Source: BACL11 sp945865535 (lineage in GTDB: Bacteria; Bacteroidota; Bacteroidia; Flavobacteriales; BACL11). Taken from it: a DNA stretch of 64,000 bases. The notes below the pieces were generated by a model. It was not told the DNA's origin, searched no databases, and saw only the letters and a list, made by a program, of their open reading frames with translations. Where the stretch lies: contig CANNBA010000003.1 in assembly GCA_947502765.1 (NCBI GenBank), forward strand, positions 52,919 through 116,918, read 5' to 3'. This document shows, in pieces, positions 24,844-33,709 of the stretch. The translations under genes were made by a program, and so were the position numbers. Numbering within the stretch: position 1 is the first letter of the stretch; each line of letters opens with the position of its first letter.

Positions 24844-26592
24844 ATGAAACACTTAAAATATCTCAATAAATTTCTATGGAAATACCGTAACTTACTTATA
24901 ATAGGAACTGTATTTATTGTAATTGCCAGCCTACTTGCATTATACCCAGCTGAATTTGTTCGTAAAGCATTTGATGCTGTACTTTTAAGTGTAAAAGAAG
25001 GGACTCAATCATCAGATAGCATTAGCTATACCCTCTTAAAATATGGAGGACTTATAGTATTGTTTGAGATACTCAAAGGAATTTTTATGTTTTTTATGAG
25101 GCAAACAATAATTGTAATGAGCCGGAAGATAGAATTTGACCTCAAAAATGAAATCTATCAACAGTATCAAAATCTAAGTATGAGTTTTTATAAAAAGAAC
25201 AAAACTGGGGATTTGATGAATAGAATATCGGAAGATGTAAGTAGAGTGAGAATGTATTTAGGGCCAGCATTAATGTATGGAATAAATATAGTGATACTAT
25301 TTTACTTGGTAATTTCAAAAATGTTAACCATTAATAGTACCCTGACTTTATATGTGCTTTTACCGCTTCCAATATTAGCAATACTAGTGTATTTCGTAAG
25401 TAATACTATTAACAAAAAAAGTGAAAGAGTACAAGAACAACTCTCTCAAATAACTACTATATCTCAAGAAACTTTTTCTGGAATAAAAATCATTAAATCA
25501 TTTGGTAATGAGACAAATACTTGGCAAGTATTTTTAGAGTCATGCAAGGCATATACTAGCAAACAAATGAAATTAGTACAAGTTGAAGCTGTATTTTATC
25601 CTCTTATTATTACTATGGTAGGAATGAGCACTATTTTTACCATATATGTAGGAGGGCTTGAAAGTTTTAAAGGAACTATCACTACTGGAAACATTGCTGA
25701 ATTTATCATTTATGTAAACATGTTAGTTTGGCCAGTTACTTCAGTGGGTTGGATCACATCACTAGTACAAAGAGCAGCTGCATCACAAGAAAGAATAAAT
25801 GATTTTTTACTTTTAGAATCAGAAATTCAGAACAATATTAAAGAACACACCCCAATTATTGGAGATGTTCATTTTAAGAATGTAAGCCTTACTTATGATG
25901 ATACTAATATTACTGCCCTAAATGATGTCAGTTTTACTATTAAAGAAGGAACTAGTTTAGGGATTTTTGGAAAAACAGGAAGTGGAAAATCGACCATTGC
26001 AAATCTAGTATGTCGATTATACGAAACCACTAAAGGTGATATTAAATTTGGAAACACTAACATTAAGAATCTCAATTTATTTAGCTTGAGATCATGCATG
26101 GGTTATATCCCACAAGATGGTTATTTATTTTCGGGATCGATAAAAGAAAACATTGCGTTCGCAAGCAATACAATTGATGAAAAGGAAATTCTGGAAGCTG
26201 CAAAAAAAGCAGAAATACTAGAAGAAACTGAAAAATTTACGGAAGGATTTGAAACCATAATTGGAGAAAGAGGAGTTAAACTATCTGGGGGGCAAAGACA
26301 AAGACTGGCTATTGCTCGTACCTTTTACAAAAAACCAAATCTATTTATTTTTGATGATTGTTTGTCAGCAGTTGATGCAACAAAAGAGCAAAAAATATTA
26401 AAAAACTTAAAAGCGGAAAGTAGCGGAAAAACATCCATAATTATAAGCCATAGAATTGCAACTCTTAAGCATACCGACCATATTATTGTTCTAGAAGAAG
26501 GCAAAATAATTGAACAAGGAACCCATCAATCTTTACTTAAAAGTAAGGGCTTTTATTATGAAATAAATAAAAGTCAAAGTAAATCCATTTAG
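24844..26592 (+). CDS. ABC exporter, fused membrane and ATPase domains
   Basis: 582 residues, type IV (MsbA-like) exporter half that should work as a dimer. Six-helix membrane domain to about 320, then the ATPase: Walker A GKTGSGKST (376-384), signature LSGGQ (480-484), Walker B LFIFDD (500-505) and the H-loop HRIATL. The residue after the Walker B Asp is Asp, not the usual Glu (FDDCLSAVD), a change seen in some heterodimeric exporters, so hydrolysis may be slow or need a partner. Lipid or drug export is the general role; the substrate is unknown. It is followed by the PUR gene, which has its own promoter box. Confidence 0.9.
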   Translation: MKHLKYLNKFLWKYRNLLIIGTVFIVIASLLALYPAEFVRKAFDAVLLSVKEGTQSSDSISYTLLKYGGLIVLFEILKGIFMFFMRQTIIVMSRKIEFDLKNEIYQQYQNLSMSFYKKNKTGDLMNRISEDVSRVRMYLGPALMYGINIVILFYLVISKMLTINSTLTLYVLLPLPILAILVYFVSNTINKKSERVQEQLSQITTISQETFSGIKIIKSFGNETNTWQVFLESCKAYTSKQMKLVQVEAVFYPLIITMVGMSTIFTIYVGGLESFKGTITTGNIAEFIIYVNMLVWPVTSVGWITSLVQRAAASQERINDFLLLESEIQNNIKEHTPIIGDVHFKNVSLTYDDTNITALNDVSFTIKEGTSLGIFGKTGSGKSTIANLVCRLYETTKGDIKFGNTNIKNLNLFSLRSCMGYIPQDGYLFSGSIKENIAFASNTIDEKEILEAAKKAEILEETEKFTEGFETIIGERGVKLSGGQRQRLAIARTFYKKPNLFIFDDCLSAVDATKEQKILKNLKAESSGKTSIIISHRIATLKHTDHIIVLEEGKIIEQGTHQSLLKSKGFYYEINKSQSKSI

Positions 26593-26631
26593 TCATTTGA
26601 TAATTTGATGTTTACATTTTATTATTTTTTT

Positions 26632-26639
26632 TATATTTG
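26632..26639 (+). promoter_or_regulatory. -7 box TATATTTG for the PUR gene
   Basis: Perfect TAnnTTTG match 23 nt before the ATG at 26663. A TTTG at 26604-26607 is 24 nt upstream, slightly wider than usual. Confidence 0.5.
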
Positions 26640-26662
26640 ACAAATTATTAAAACCAACTAAG

Positions 26663-27034
26663 ATGACTGATAAACAGGAGATGCAAGAAATTTTTTCAAA
26701 AAAAGTAAGAGCAGGAAGAAGAACCTATTTTTTTGATGTGCGATCGACCAAAGCTGGAGATTATTACATGACAATTACGGAAAGCGTAAAGGATGTTACT
26801 GATGAAGGAGTCTCGTCATACCGAAAACATAAAATATACCTTTACAAAGAAGACTTTAGTAATTTTAAAGAAGCATTTGAACAAGTAAATAGCTATATTA
26901 TTGCAGAAAAAGGAGAAGCAATAATTTCGGATAAGAAATTTGAAAAAAATGAAGAAAAAAGTTCCTTTGATACCAAAAAAGAATCATCAACTGATTTTAC
27001 TGAAGTTAATTTTGAAGATTTAGGAAAAGATTAA
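26663..27034 (+). CDS. PUR-alpha-like DNA/RNA-binding protein (DUF3276)
   Basis: 123 residues. The N-terminal half (IFSKKVRAGRRTYFFDVRSTKAGDYYMTITES, shortened in use to its core RRTYFFDVRSTKAGDYY) is a PUR repeat, a beta-sheet single-strand nucleic acid binding fold widespread in Bacteroidota; the C-terminal 35 residues are acidic, Lys/Glu-rich and probably disordered. It is thought to bind RNA or ssDNA; the target is unknown. It has its own promoter box and a strong terminator 23 bp after its stop, so it is a single-gene unit. Confidence 0.9.
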   Translation: MTDKQEMQEIFSKKVRAGRRTYFFDVRSTKAGDYYMTITESVKDVTDEGVSSYRKHKIYLYKEDFSNFKEAFEQVNSYIIAEKGEAIISDKKFEKNEEKSSFDTKKESSTDFTEVNFEDLGKD

Positions 27035-27056
27035 AAGAAATACACTAACAACAAGT

Positions 27057-27083
27057 AAAAACCCCTATTTATAGGGGTTTTTT
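27057..27083 (+). terminator. Rho-independent terminator after the PUR gene
   Basis: The arms AAAAACCCCTA and TAGGGGTTTTT pair around a 4-nt loop TTTA, with a six-T run from 27078. It is strong and G-C-rich for this genome, and separates the PUR gene from parA. Confidence 0.9.
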
Positions 27084-27141
27084 ATTTAGAAAAACTTTTA
27101 ACAAATCATGATTTTGTTGATAATTTGATACTCTTTTAAAA

Positions 27142-27171
27142 TTGAAAAAGTGCAAATACTGTTTACTTTTA
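27142..27171 (+). promoter_or_regulatory. Promoter for the parA operon
   Basis: TTG (27142-27144) and TACTTTTA (27164-27171, one mismatch to TAnnTTTG) are 19 nt apart. The parA ATG is 22 nt further on, after a strong upstream terminator. Confidence 0.5.
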
Positions 27172-27193
27172 TACCCGTAAAACAAACTATACA

Positions 27194-27967
27194 ATGGGAA
27201 GAATAATTGCAATAGCAAACCAAAAGGGGGGAGTAGGAAAAACAACTACAGCTATGAACTTAGCGGGTAGTTTAGGTATACTTGAAAAAAAAGTGTTACT
27301 CATTGATGCCGACCCTCAAGCCAATGCTACATCAGGAGTTGGTCACAACCCTCAAGAAATAAAACAAGGGATATACGAATGTCTTATAGGAAAAGCAAAA
27401 GCTAGTGATTGTATAATTAGCACCCAAAGTCCAAATTTAGATTTACTTCCAGCCAATATCGACCTAGTTGGTGCAGAACTGGAACTTGTAAATCTTGAGC
27501 AAAGAGAATACCAAATGCAAAAAGCATTAGCTCCAATAAAAGACAATTACGATTACATTATTATAGATTGTGCCCCATCATTAGGATTGCTTACTCTTAA
27601 TGCTTTATCAGCTTCCGATAGCGTTATAGTACCTATACAATGCGAATATTTTGCTCTAGAAGGTTTAGGAAAATTACTAAATACCATAAAAGTAGTACAA
27701 CAAAGACTTAACATTAACTTAGAGATTGAAGGGCTATTATTAACTATGTACGATACCCGCTTACGATTATCTAACCAAGTGGTTGAAGAAGTAAAAACAC
27801 ACTTTCAAAATATGGTTTTCAAAACAATTATTCACAGAAATGTGCGTTTAGGAGAGTCACCATCATTTGGAGAAACAATTGTAATACATGATGCTACAAG
27901 TAAAGGAGCAATAAACTATCTTAACTTAGCTAACGAATTATTGCAAAAGCTAGCAGTAACAGTTTAA
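27194..27967 (+). CDS. parA: Chromosome partition ATPase ParA (Soj)
   Basis: 257 residues. Deviant Walker A KGGVGKTTTAMNLAGSL (10-26), Walker A' LLIDADPQANATSG, Walker B IIIDCAPSLGLLT and the switch region YFALEGLGKLL are all present. ParA forms ATP-dependent dimers on nonspecific DNA and moves ParB-parS complexes during segregation. The short form without an N-terminal DNA-binding domain is the chromosomal type. It is 3 bp upstream of parB and heads a long operon to wbqC. A strong terminator lies upstream. Confidence 0.95.
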   Translation: MGRIIAIANQKGGVGKTTTAMNLAGSLGILEKKVLLIDADPQANATSGVGHNPQEIKQGIYECLIGKAKASDCIISTQSPNLDLLPANIDLVGAELELVNLEQREYQMQKALAPIKDNYDYIIIDCAPSLGLLTLNALSASDSVIVPIQCEYFALEGLGKLLNTIKVVQQRLNINLEIEGLLLTMYDTRLRLSNQVVEEVKTHFQNMVFKTIIHRNVRLGESPSFGETIVIHDATSKGAINYLNLANELLQKLAVTV

Positions 27968-27970
27968 AAT

Positions 27971-28879
27971 ATGACTAAAGAAAGAGGGGCATTAGGAAGA
28001 GGCTTGGCATCAATCCTTGGCAGTAGCACTACTGATTTCACAAAGGATTCAACTGAAAAAAACACAAATCAATCAGCTGTAGTTGGCAGTACACATGAAA
28101 TACTTATTTCACAAATAATTACTAATCCTTTTCAGCCCAGAACAAAATTTGATCAAGAAAAATTAAACGAACTTGCTATTTCCATTGAGCAATTAGGAAT
28201 TATACAACCTATTACTGTTCGTAAAATGAAAGAGGATGAATTTCAATTGATTTCAGGAGAAAGAAGATTTAGAGCTTCAATGCTAGCAGGACTTGAAAAA
28301 ATACCCGCTTTTATAAGAATAGCTAACGACCAAGAAATGCTTGAAATGGCATTGGTCGAAAATATTCAAAGGGAAGATCTTAATCCAATTGAGGTAGCCC
28401 TAAGCTACCAAAGATTGATTGAAGAAATAAAACTAACCCAAGAACAGTGCAGTGAGCGTGTAGGCAAAAACAGAAGTACAGTAACTAATTTTTTACGCCT
28501 TTTAAAACTCCCTGAAGCAATACAAAAAGGATTGAGTGATGGCACAATTAGTAATGGACATGCTAGATCACTGCTCTCCATACAATCAGAAGAATCGCAA
28601 ATTAATTTATACCATGATATTGTTGCAAATGGCTACTCAGTAAGAGAGGTAGAGCAACTAACAAAAGAATTTGCTGATAAAACCTATAGCAGAACTTCAA
28701 AAGTTAGTAGCATTGCTACACCACTTCCTTTTTCACAACAAAAAATGGTACACGATTTATCAAAAAATCTTAATGCTTCTATAGAATTAAAACGCAACAA
28801 GAAAGGAAAAGGAAAACTGATGATTCCTTTTAATAATGATGAAGATTTTGAAAGAATAATTGGCATTCTAAACAACTAA
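27971..28879 (+). CDS. parB: Chromosome partition protein ParB (Spo0J)
   Basis: 302 residues. The N-terminal CTPase/ParB domain carries NPFQPRTKFDQEKLNELA and SGERRFRASMLAGL (the arginine patch), and ALVENIQREDLNPIEVALSY. A helix-turn-helix follows (LTQEQCSERVGKNRSTVTNFLRLL, cited by its core QCSERVGKNRSTVTN), then a C-terminal dimerisation domain. It binds parS and slides as a CTP-dependent clamp. No parS-like palindrome was recognised in this window. It is followed after 1 bp by the DUF5683 gene. Confidence 0.95.
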   Translation: MTKERGALGRGLASILGSSTTDFTKDSTEKNTNQSAVVGSTHEILISQIITNPFQPRTKFDQEKLNELAISIEQLGIIQPITVRKMKEDEFQLISGERRFRASMLAGLEKIPAFIRIANDQEMLEMALVENIQREDLNPIEVALSYQRLIEEIKLTQEQCSERVGKNRSTVTNFLRLLKLPEAIQKGLSDGTISNGHARSLLSIQSEESQINLYHDIVANGYSVREVEQLTKEFADKTYSRTSKVSSIATPLPFSQQKMVHDLSKNLNASIELKRNKKGKGKLMIPFNNDEDFERIIGILNN

Positions 28880-28880
28880 T

Positions 28881-29390
28881 TTGTCAGCAATCAAGCAAAT
28901 ACTAATTGTTCTTTTTTGGAGTGCTTGCACTATTGTTTCAGCACAAGAAACAGAAAATAAAATTCCTAAGAAAGCGGGACTTTATTCGGCTATACTACCT
29001 GGGGCTGGACAAGTTTACACCAAAAAATATTGGAAAGTCCCAATTATTTATGCAGGACTTATTACCTCAGCCTATTACATAAAAGAAAGTAATGACTTTT
29101 ATCAACTTTATAAAACAACCTACTTAAACCGACTTGACGGCAATAACTCTGATGAATTTTATGGAAAATATTCTAATCCACAATTAATAGAATTAACCGA
29201 TCATTACAGAAGAAATAGAGAAATCTCCATTCTTTGTTTTGTTGGAACATATATTTTAAATATTGTTGACGCCTCAGTAAACGCTCATCTTTTTGATTAT
29301 GATGTAAGTGATGATTTATCCTTACATATTCAGCCCGTATATTTTTCAAAAGAAAATGCTACCGGTTTATCATTATCCTTTAATTTGTAA
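28881..29390 (+). CDS. DUF5683 membrane protein (TTG start)
   Basis: 169 residues. Translation begins at TTG 28881: an in-frame stop at 28869-28871 leaves no ATG, and a signal-type segment (ILIVLFWSACTIVSAQ) follows at once. The mature part has LYSAILPGAGQVYTKKYWKVP, the hallmark of DUF5683, then two membrane helices (YAGLITSAYYI and ISILCFVGTYILNIVDA). The function is unknown. It starts 1 bp after parB and is part of the conserved parA-parB-DUF5683-dapB-lepB order in Flavobacteriia. dapB starts 9 bp after it. Confidence 0.85.
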   Translation: MSAIKQILIVLFWSACTIVSAQETENKIPKKAGLYSAILPGAGQVYTKKYWKVPIIYAGLITSAYYIKESNDFYQLYKTTYLNRLDGNNSDEFYGKYSNPQLIELTDHYRRNREISILCFVGTYILNIVDASVNAHLFDYDVSDDLSLHIQPVYFSKENATGLSLSFNL

Positions 29391-29399
29391 GTTAGCGCT

Positions 29400-30068
29400 A
29401 TGAAAATTGCAATACTTGGTAATGGCAAAATGGGCAAGCGAATTAGTGAGTTAGCCATCAAAAAAGGACATAGTATTGTTTGTATTTCCGATTCCAAAAC
29501 TCCAGCAAAATCACTTGATTTAAGCATAGCTGATGTGGCAATTGATTTTAGTACACCTACTACTGCTTTTGAAAATATTTATCATGCAATTAATAGCGGT
29601 ATTCCAATAATTTCAGGCACAACAGCTTGGCTTGATAAATTGCAAAACATAAATGATTTGTGTATTAAAAAAGAAGGCGCTTTTTTATATGCTTCAAATT
29701 TTAGTTTAGGCGTAAATATCTTTTTTGAACTTAATAAAAAACTAGCTACACTGATGAAAAATCAAAGTTATGAAAGTAAAATACATGAAATTCATCACAC
29801 TCAGAAACTTGATTCTCCAAGTGGAACTGCTATTACTTTAGCAGTACAAATGAATGAAATATTAATGACCAAAACTAAAATAACTGCTGATAGAATTGAT
29901 GATATTCCTGGCACACATCAAATAACTTACTCATCAAAAGTAGATAAGATTGAAATCAAACATACGGCTAATAATCGTGATGGTTTTGCAATGGGAGCAA
30001 TTATAGCTGCAGAATGGATAATAGGTAAAAAAGGCATTTATAGCATGAAAGATGTATTAGCACAATAA
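29400..30068 (+). CDS. dapB: 4-hydroxy-tetrahydrodipicolinate reductase
   Basis: NAD(P)H-dependent reductase of lysine and meso-diaminopimelate synthesis. 222 residues, shorter than E. coli DapB (about 270) but close to other Bacteroidota forms. The nucleotide site GNGKMGKRISELA, FSTPTTA, GTTAW, NFSLGVNIF and the substrate motif EIHHTQKLDSPSGTA (catalytic His-His and Lys-Ser-Gly) are present. It lies between the DUF5683 gene and lepB in one operon. Confidence 0.93.
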   Translation: MKIAILGNGKMGKRISELAIKKGHSIVCISDSKTPAKSLDLSIADVAIDFSTPTTAFENIYHAINSGIPIISGTTAWLDKLQNINDLCIKKEGAFLYASNFSLGVNIFFELNKKLATLMKNQSYESKIHEIHHTQKLDSPSGTAITLAVQMNEILMTKTKITADRIDDIPGTHQITYSSKVDKIEIKHTANNRDGFAMGAIIAAEWIIGKKGIYSMKDVLAQ

Positions 30069-30094
30069 AAAAAATTAAATTCGTTTTAAAGAAT

Positions 30095-31360
30095 ATGAAA
30101 AAATTAAAAGAACTTTTAGGCAAATCATTTAAGGTAGTAGTATTTATTATTGGAACAATTATATGGAGTGTATTTGTTTACACAATTGATGGAGAATGGC
30201 TCTATTTTATGCCCTTAATAGCTGGAGATATTTTATTTTGGGAAACCATTTCATGGCAATTCTGGAAAAAGAAAGAAAACTCCCCAGAAAAGAAGAAAAA
30301 AAGTGAGGGAGAATCATGGTTTAATGCCATTTTGTTTGCTGTTATTGCAGCAACTATTTTACGAACTTTCCTTATTGAAGCCTATACCATTCCAACTTCA
30401 TCCATGGAAAAATCAATGCTTGTTGGCGATTTTCTTTTTGTAAGTAAATTAAGTTATGGTCCAAGAGTTCCTATGACTCCTTTGGCATTTCCACTAGTAC
30501 ACCATACCATTCCTTTTTTTGGAACTAAATCTTATTCTGAAAGTATACAACTTCCTTACCACAGAATGAAAGGATTAGGAAAAATTGAAAGAAATGACTG
30601 TGTGGTATTCAATTGGCCAGCCGAAAACATAGGAAGACCTGTTGACAAAAAAGAGAACTATGTAAAAAGATGTGTTGGAATTCCTGGTGATATACTGGAA
30701 CTTAAAAATGCAGATCTTTTTGTAAATGGAACTCCACAAAAAGAATTTGAGGGCATGAAAAAACAATGGGTTTATGATGTAAGCACTACAGGAACTGGTT
30801 TAAATCCAAACATCCTTTTGGAAAAATATGATATTACTGAAGGTGGCTATGGGCGCAATAGAAATGAATACATTCTTACTCTGACAGATGCTAATCGTGA
30901 CGCATTAAGTACTTTTCCAAATGTAACTAAAGTAGAAAGAAATGTAAAAGAATTAGGAGTATATGAAGATTATATTTTCCCTCATGATGAAAATTACAAA
31001 TGGAATCTAGATAATTTTGGTCCTATTACAATACCAGAAGCTGGTAGTACGGTTGAACTTTCAACTGAAAATATATCCATATACAAAGAGATTATTGAGC
31101 GCTATGAAAACAATAAGCTTGAAATAATGGAAGGTGGAATTTACATCAATAATAAAGTGGCAACTACTTATACTTTTAAAATGAATTACTACTGGATGAT
31201 GGGAGATAATCGGCACAATTCTGCTGATAGTAGATTTTGGGGATTTGTACCTGAAAATCATATTGTGGGCAAAGCTTTATTTGTATGGATGAGCTGGTAT
31301 AAAAATGCAAAAGGACTAAAAAAAGTCAGATGGAACAGGTTATTTACTAGTGTTAAATAA
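30095..31360 (+). CDS. lepB: Signal peptidase I
   Basis: Removes signal peptides of exported pre-proteins at the outer face of the inner membrane. 421 residues, the long Bacteroidota form with an insertion of over 100 residues between the catalytic boxes. Two N-terminal helices (about 13-55), a third (78-96), then the nucleophile S103 in IPTSSMEKSML, the general base K191 in NYVKRCVGIPGD and box E GDNRHNSADSRFWGFVP. Catalytic residues are intact. The last 11 bp overlap the wbqC start. Confidence 0.94.
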   Translation: MKKLKELLGKSFKVVVFIIGTIIWSVFVYTIDGEWLYFMPLIAGDILFWETISWQFWKKKENSPEKKKKSEGESWFNAILFAVIAATILRTFLIEAYTIPTSSMEKSMLVGDFLFVSKLSYGPRVPMTPLAFPLVHHTIPFFGTKSYSESIQLPYHRMKGLGKIERNDCVVFNWPAENIGRPVDKKENYVKRCVGIPGDILELKNADLFVNGTPQKEFEGMKKQWVYDVSTTGTGLNPNILLEKYDITEGGYGRNRNEYILTLTDANRDALSTFPNVTKVERNVKELGVYEDYIFPHDENYKWNLDNFGPITIPEAGSTVELSTENISIYKEIIERYENNKLEIMEGGIYINNKVATTYTFKMNYYWMMGDNRHNSADSRFWGFVPENHIVGKALFVWMSWYKNAKGLKKVRWNRLFTSVK

Positions 31361-31967
31361 ACCCTTATTAGCTACAGCATATCTAGCGCCAATCGGCTAT
31401 TACGCAATACTTTTACAAAATACAGATTGCAAAATTGAACACCACGAGCATTTTGTAAAACAGAGTATTCGAAATAGATGTGAGATTTATAGTGCAAATG
31501 GAAAATTACGCTTAACAATACCAAAACAGGCACAAGGAAGCAGCAAAACCCTAATAACTGACATTAAAATTGCTTACAAGCAGAGATGGCAGCAAGAACA
31601 TTGGAATGCAATTGTATCAGCTTATAACTCCTCCCCTTTTTTTGAATATTATAAAGATGAACTAAAACCTTTTTTTGAAGAAAAAGAAGTTTACTTAACC
31701 AACAATAACAATGGATTGCAGGAAAAGATTTTAAAGTTTTTGAAAGTAAACGCAAAGCAAATTCCTAGCACTGAATACAAGCACACAGGAGATTTTACTG
31801 ATTTAAGAAATCATAAATTCGTAAGTAAAAAAATGGAAAAATACGATCAGGTTTTTATGGAAAAACATGGCTTTATTGCTAATCTTTCTATTTTAGATTT
31901 GCTTTTTAATTTAGGTCCTGAAAGTGGAGCATATCTAGCCAATATGGACACTAGTTTTGACATATAA
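31350..31967 (+). CDS. WbqC family protein (GTG start)
   Basis: 205 residues. The GTG at 31350 lies inside the lepB end (11-bp overlap) and is chosen because the conserved start LLATAYLAPIGYYAILLQ follows directly. Other family features are FVKQSIRNRCEIYSANGKLRLTIP, WQQEHWNAIVSAYNSSPFFEYY and the late RYDQVF-like segment. Named after an O-antigen locus gene, WbqC proteins resemble small acyl or aminotransfer enzymes but no activity is settled. It is the last gene of the parA operon; 78 bp separate it from the next gene. Confidence 0.85.
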   Translation: MLNKPLLATAYLAPIGYYAILLQNTDCKIEHHEHFVKQSIRNRCEIYSANGKLRLTIPKQAQGSSKTLITDIKIAYKQRWQQEHWNAIVSAYNSSPFFEYYKDELKPFFEEKEVYLTNNNNGLQEKILKFLKVNAKQIPSTEYKHTGDFTDLRNHKFVSKKMEKYDQVFMEKHGFIANLSILDLLFNLGPESGAYLANMDTSFDI

Positions 31968-32022
31968 AATAGTAGACAAGATAAGTCTCTCTATTAAATA
32001 CTAATTTATAACATCTATTTTT

Positions 32023-32030
32023 TATTTTTG
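32023..32030 (+). promoter_or_regulatory. -7 box TATTTTTG for the carboxylase gene
   Basis: TAnnTTTG match ending 15 nt before the ATG at 32046. It overlaps an upstream in-frame TTG (32028), which helps to exclude that codon as the start. Confidence 0.45.
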
Positions 32031-32045
32031 ACAAAAATTAACCTA

Positions 32046-33677
32046 ATGGCAGATTTAGAATTCAATAAGAATGATGATAGCTTGAGATTACTCATTTCAG
32101 AGATGAAAAGAAAACATGCTATTATCTCATTGGGTGGTGGAAAGAAAAAAATTGAAAGCCAACATGGCTTAGGAAAACTTACTGCAAGGGAGCGTATCGG
32201 ATATCTAAAAGATGCCGATTCGGATTTTCTAGAAATTGGTGCTTTTGTTGGGGAAGGAATGTATGAAGAATATGGTGGCTGTCCCTCAGGTGGGGTTGTT
32301 GCCGGAATTACATATGTAAAGAAAAGACAGTGTATTGTTGTTGCTAATGATGCAACTGTTAAGGCTGGAGCTTGGTTTCCAATTACTGGAAAGAAAAATT
32401 TGCGTTTGCAAGAAATTTCCATGGAAAACAGATTGCCGATTATCTACTTGGTAGATAGTGCTGGAGTTTTCTTACCCCTACAAGATGAGATTTTCCCAGA
32501 CAAAGAACATTTTGGAAGAATTTTCAGAAACAATGCTCGTATGAGTTCTATGGGAATCACTCAAATTTCTGCCGTTATGGGCTCTTGTGTTGCTGGAGGA
32601 GCTTACCTCCCAATTATGAGTGATGAAGCACTTATTGTTGACAAAACAGGAAGTATTTTCCTAGCAGGAAGTTATCTGGTAAAAGCGGCTATTGGCGAAA
32701 CTATTGATAACGAAACTTTGGGTGGTGCTACTACCCATTGCGAAATTTCTGGTGTAACCGATTATAAAGCTAAAGATGATAAAGCAGCTTTGGATAAAAT
32801 CCGTGCTATTATGGATAAAATTGGCGATTATGACAAAGCCGGTTTTAACAGAGAGGAAGCTCACCTTCCAAAAGAAGATGAAAAAGAAATTTACGGAATA
32901 CTTCCAAGAGATAGAGCCAAGCCATATAACATGAAGGACATTATTGCTCGGCTAGTGGATAAATCAGAATTTGAAGAGTACAAAGAAGATTATGGAAAAT
33001 CTATAATTTGTGGTTATGCTAGAGTAGATGGCTGGGCAGTAGGGATAGTGGCTAACCAGAGAGAAATGATAAAAACCAAAAAAGGGGAAATGCAATTTGG
33101 TGGGGTTATTTATTCCGATTCTGCAGATAAATCAGCTCGTTTTATTGCCAATTGCAATCAGAAGAAAATCCCTTTGGTTTTCTTACAAGATGTTACTGGT
33201 TTTATGGTGGGTTCCAGATCCGAGCATGGAGGCATTATTAAAGATGGCGCCAAAATGGTAAATGCCATGGCAAATTCTGTGGTTCCTAAGTTTACCATTA
33301 TTATTGGCAATTCTTATGGGGCAGGTAATTATGCTATGTGTGGCAAAGCTTACGATCCTAGGCTTATTGTTGCTTGGCCAACAGCTGAACTTGCCGTTAT
33401 GGGAGGAGAGCAAGCCGCTAAAGTTTTATTGCAAATTGAAAAAGCTTCTTTAAAAGCTAAAGGAGAAGAAATTGATGAAAAAGCGGAAAAAGCACTTTTA
33501 AAAACCATTACTGATAGTTATGATAAGCAAGCCTCACCTTATTATGCAGCATCTCGTTTGTGGGTAGATGCCATTATTGATCCTTTAGATACTCGTAAAG
33601 TGATTTCTATGGGAATTGAGGCCGCAAATCACGCACCTATAAAAGAGGTTTATAATCCTGGAGTTATTCAAAGTTAA
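32046..33677 (+). CDS. Acyl-CoA carboxylase beta subunit (propionyl-/methylcrotonyl-CoA type)
   Basis: Carboxyltransferase subunit that moves the carboxyl group from carboxybiotin to an acyl-CoA. 543 residues from the ATG at 32046; an in-frame TTG at 32028 lies inside the promoter box and is rejected. The crotonase-type halves show GKLTARERI, YGGCPSGGVVAGI, MGSCVAGGAYLPIMSDE (first oxyanion hole) and VTGFMVGSRSEHGGIIKDGAKM with GNSYGAGNYAMCG (second). The pattern fits the methylcrotonyl-CoA/propionyl-CoA group rather than AccD. A biotin subunit is not adjacent. With the mutase at 42 it may feed a propionyl-CoA route, but leucine breakdown is an equal option. Confidence 0.9.
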   Translation: MADLEFNKNDDSLRLLISEMKRKHAIISLGGGKKKIESQHGLGKLTARERIGYLKDADSDFLEIGAFVGEGMYEEYGGCPSGGVVAGITYVKKRQCIVVANDATVKAGAWFPITGKKNLRLQEISMENRLPIIYLVDSAGVFLPLQDEIFPDKEHFGRIFRNNARMSSMGITQISAVMGSCVAGGAYLPIMSDEALIVDKTGSIFLAGSYLVKAAIGETIDNETLGGATTHCEISGVTDYKAKDDKAALDKIRAIMDKIGDYDKAGFNREEAHLPKEDEKEIYGILPRDRAKPYNMKDIIARLVDKSEFEEYKEDYGKSIICGYARVDGWAVGIVANQREMIKTKKGEMQFGGVIYSDSADKSARFIANCNQKKIPLVFLQDVTGFMVGSRSEHGGIIKDGAKMVNAMANSVVPKFTIIIGNSYGAGNYAMCGKAYDPRLIVAWPTAELAVMGGEQAAKVLLQIEKASLKAKGEEIDEKAEKALLKTITDSYDKQASPYYAASRLWVDAIIDPLDTRKVISMGIEAANHAPIKEVYNPGVIQS

Positions 33678-33709
33678 AAAAATTATTTAAAAATTAAATT
33701 TAAAACTAA

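Noticed and set aside
27194..28879. parS sites close to parAB
   Set aside because: I looked for a GTTNCACGTGNAAC-like palindrome near these genes and saw none; ACACGTG at about 57489 lacks the flanking arms.
32028..32045. TTG start for the carboxylase beta subunit
   Set aside because: It overlaps the promoter box; the ATG at 32046 precedes the conserved start.
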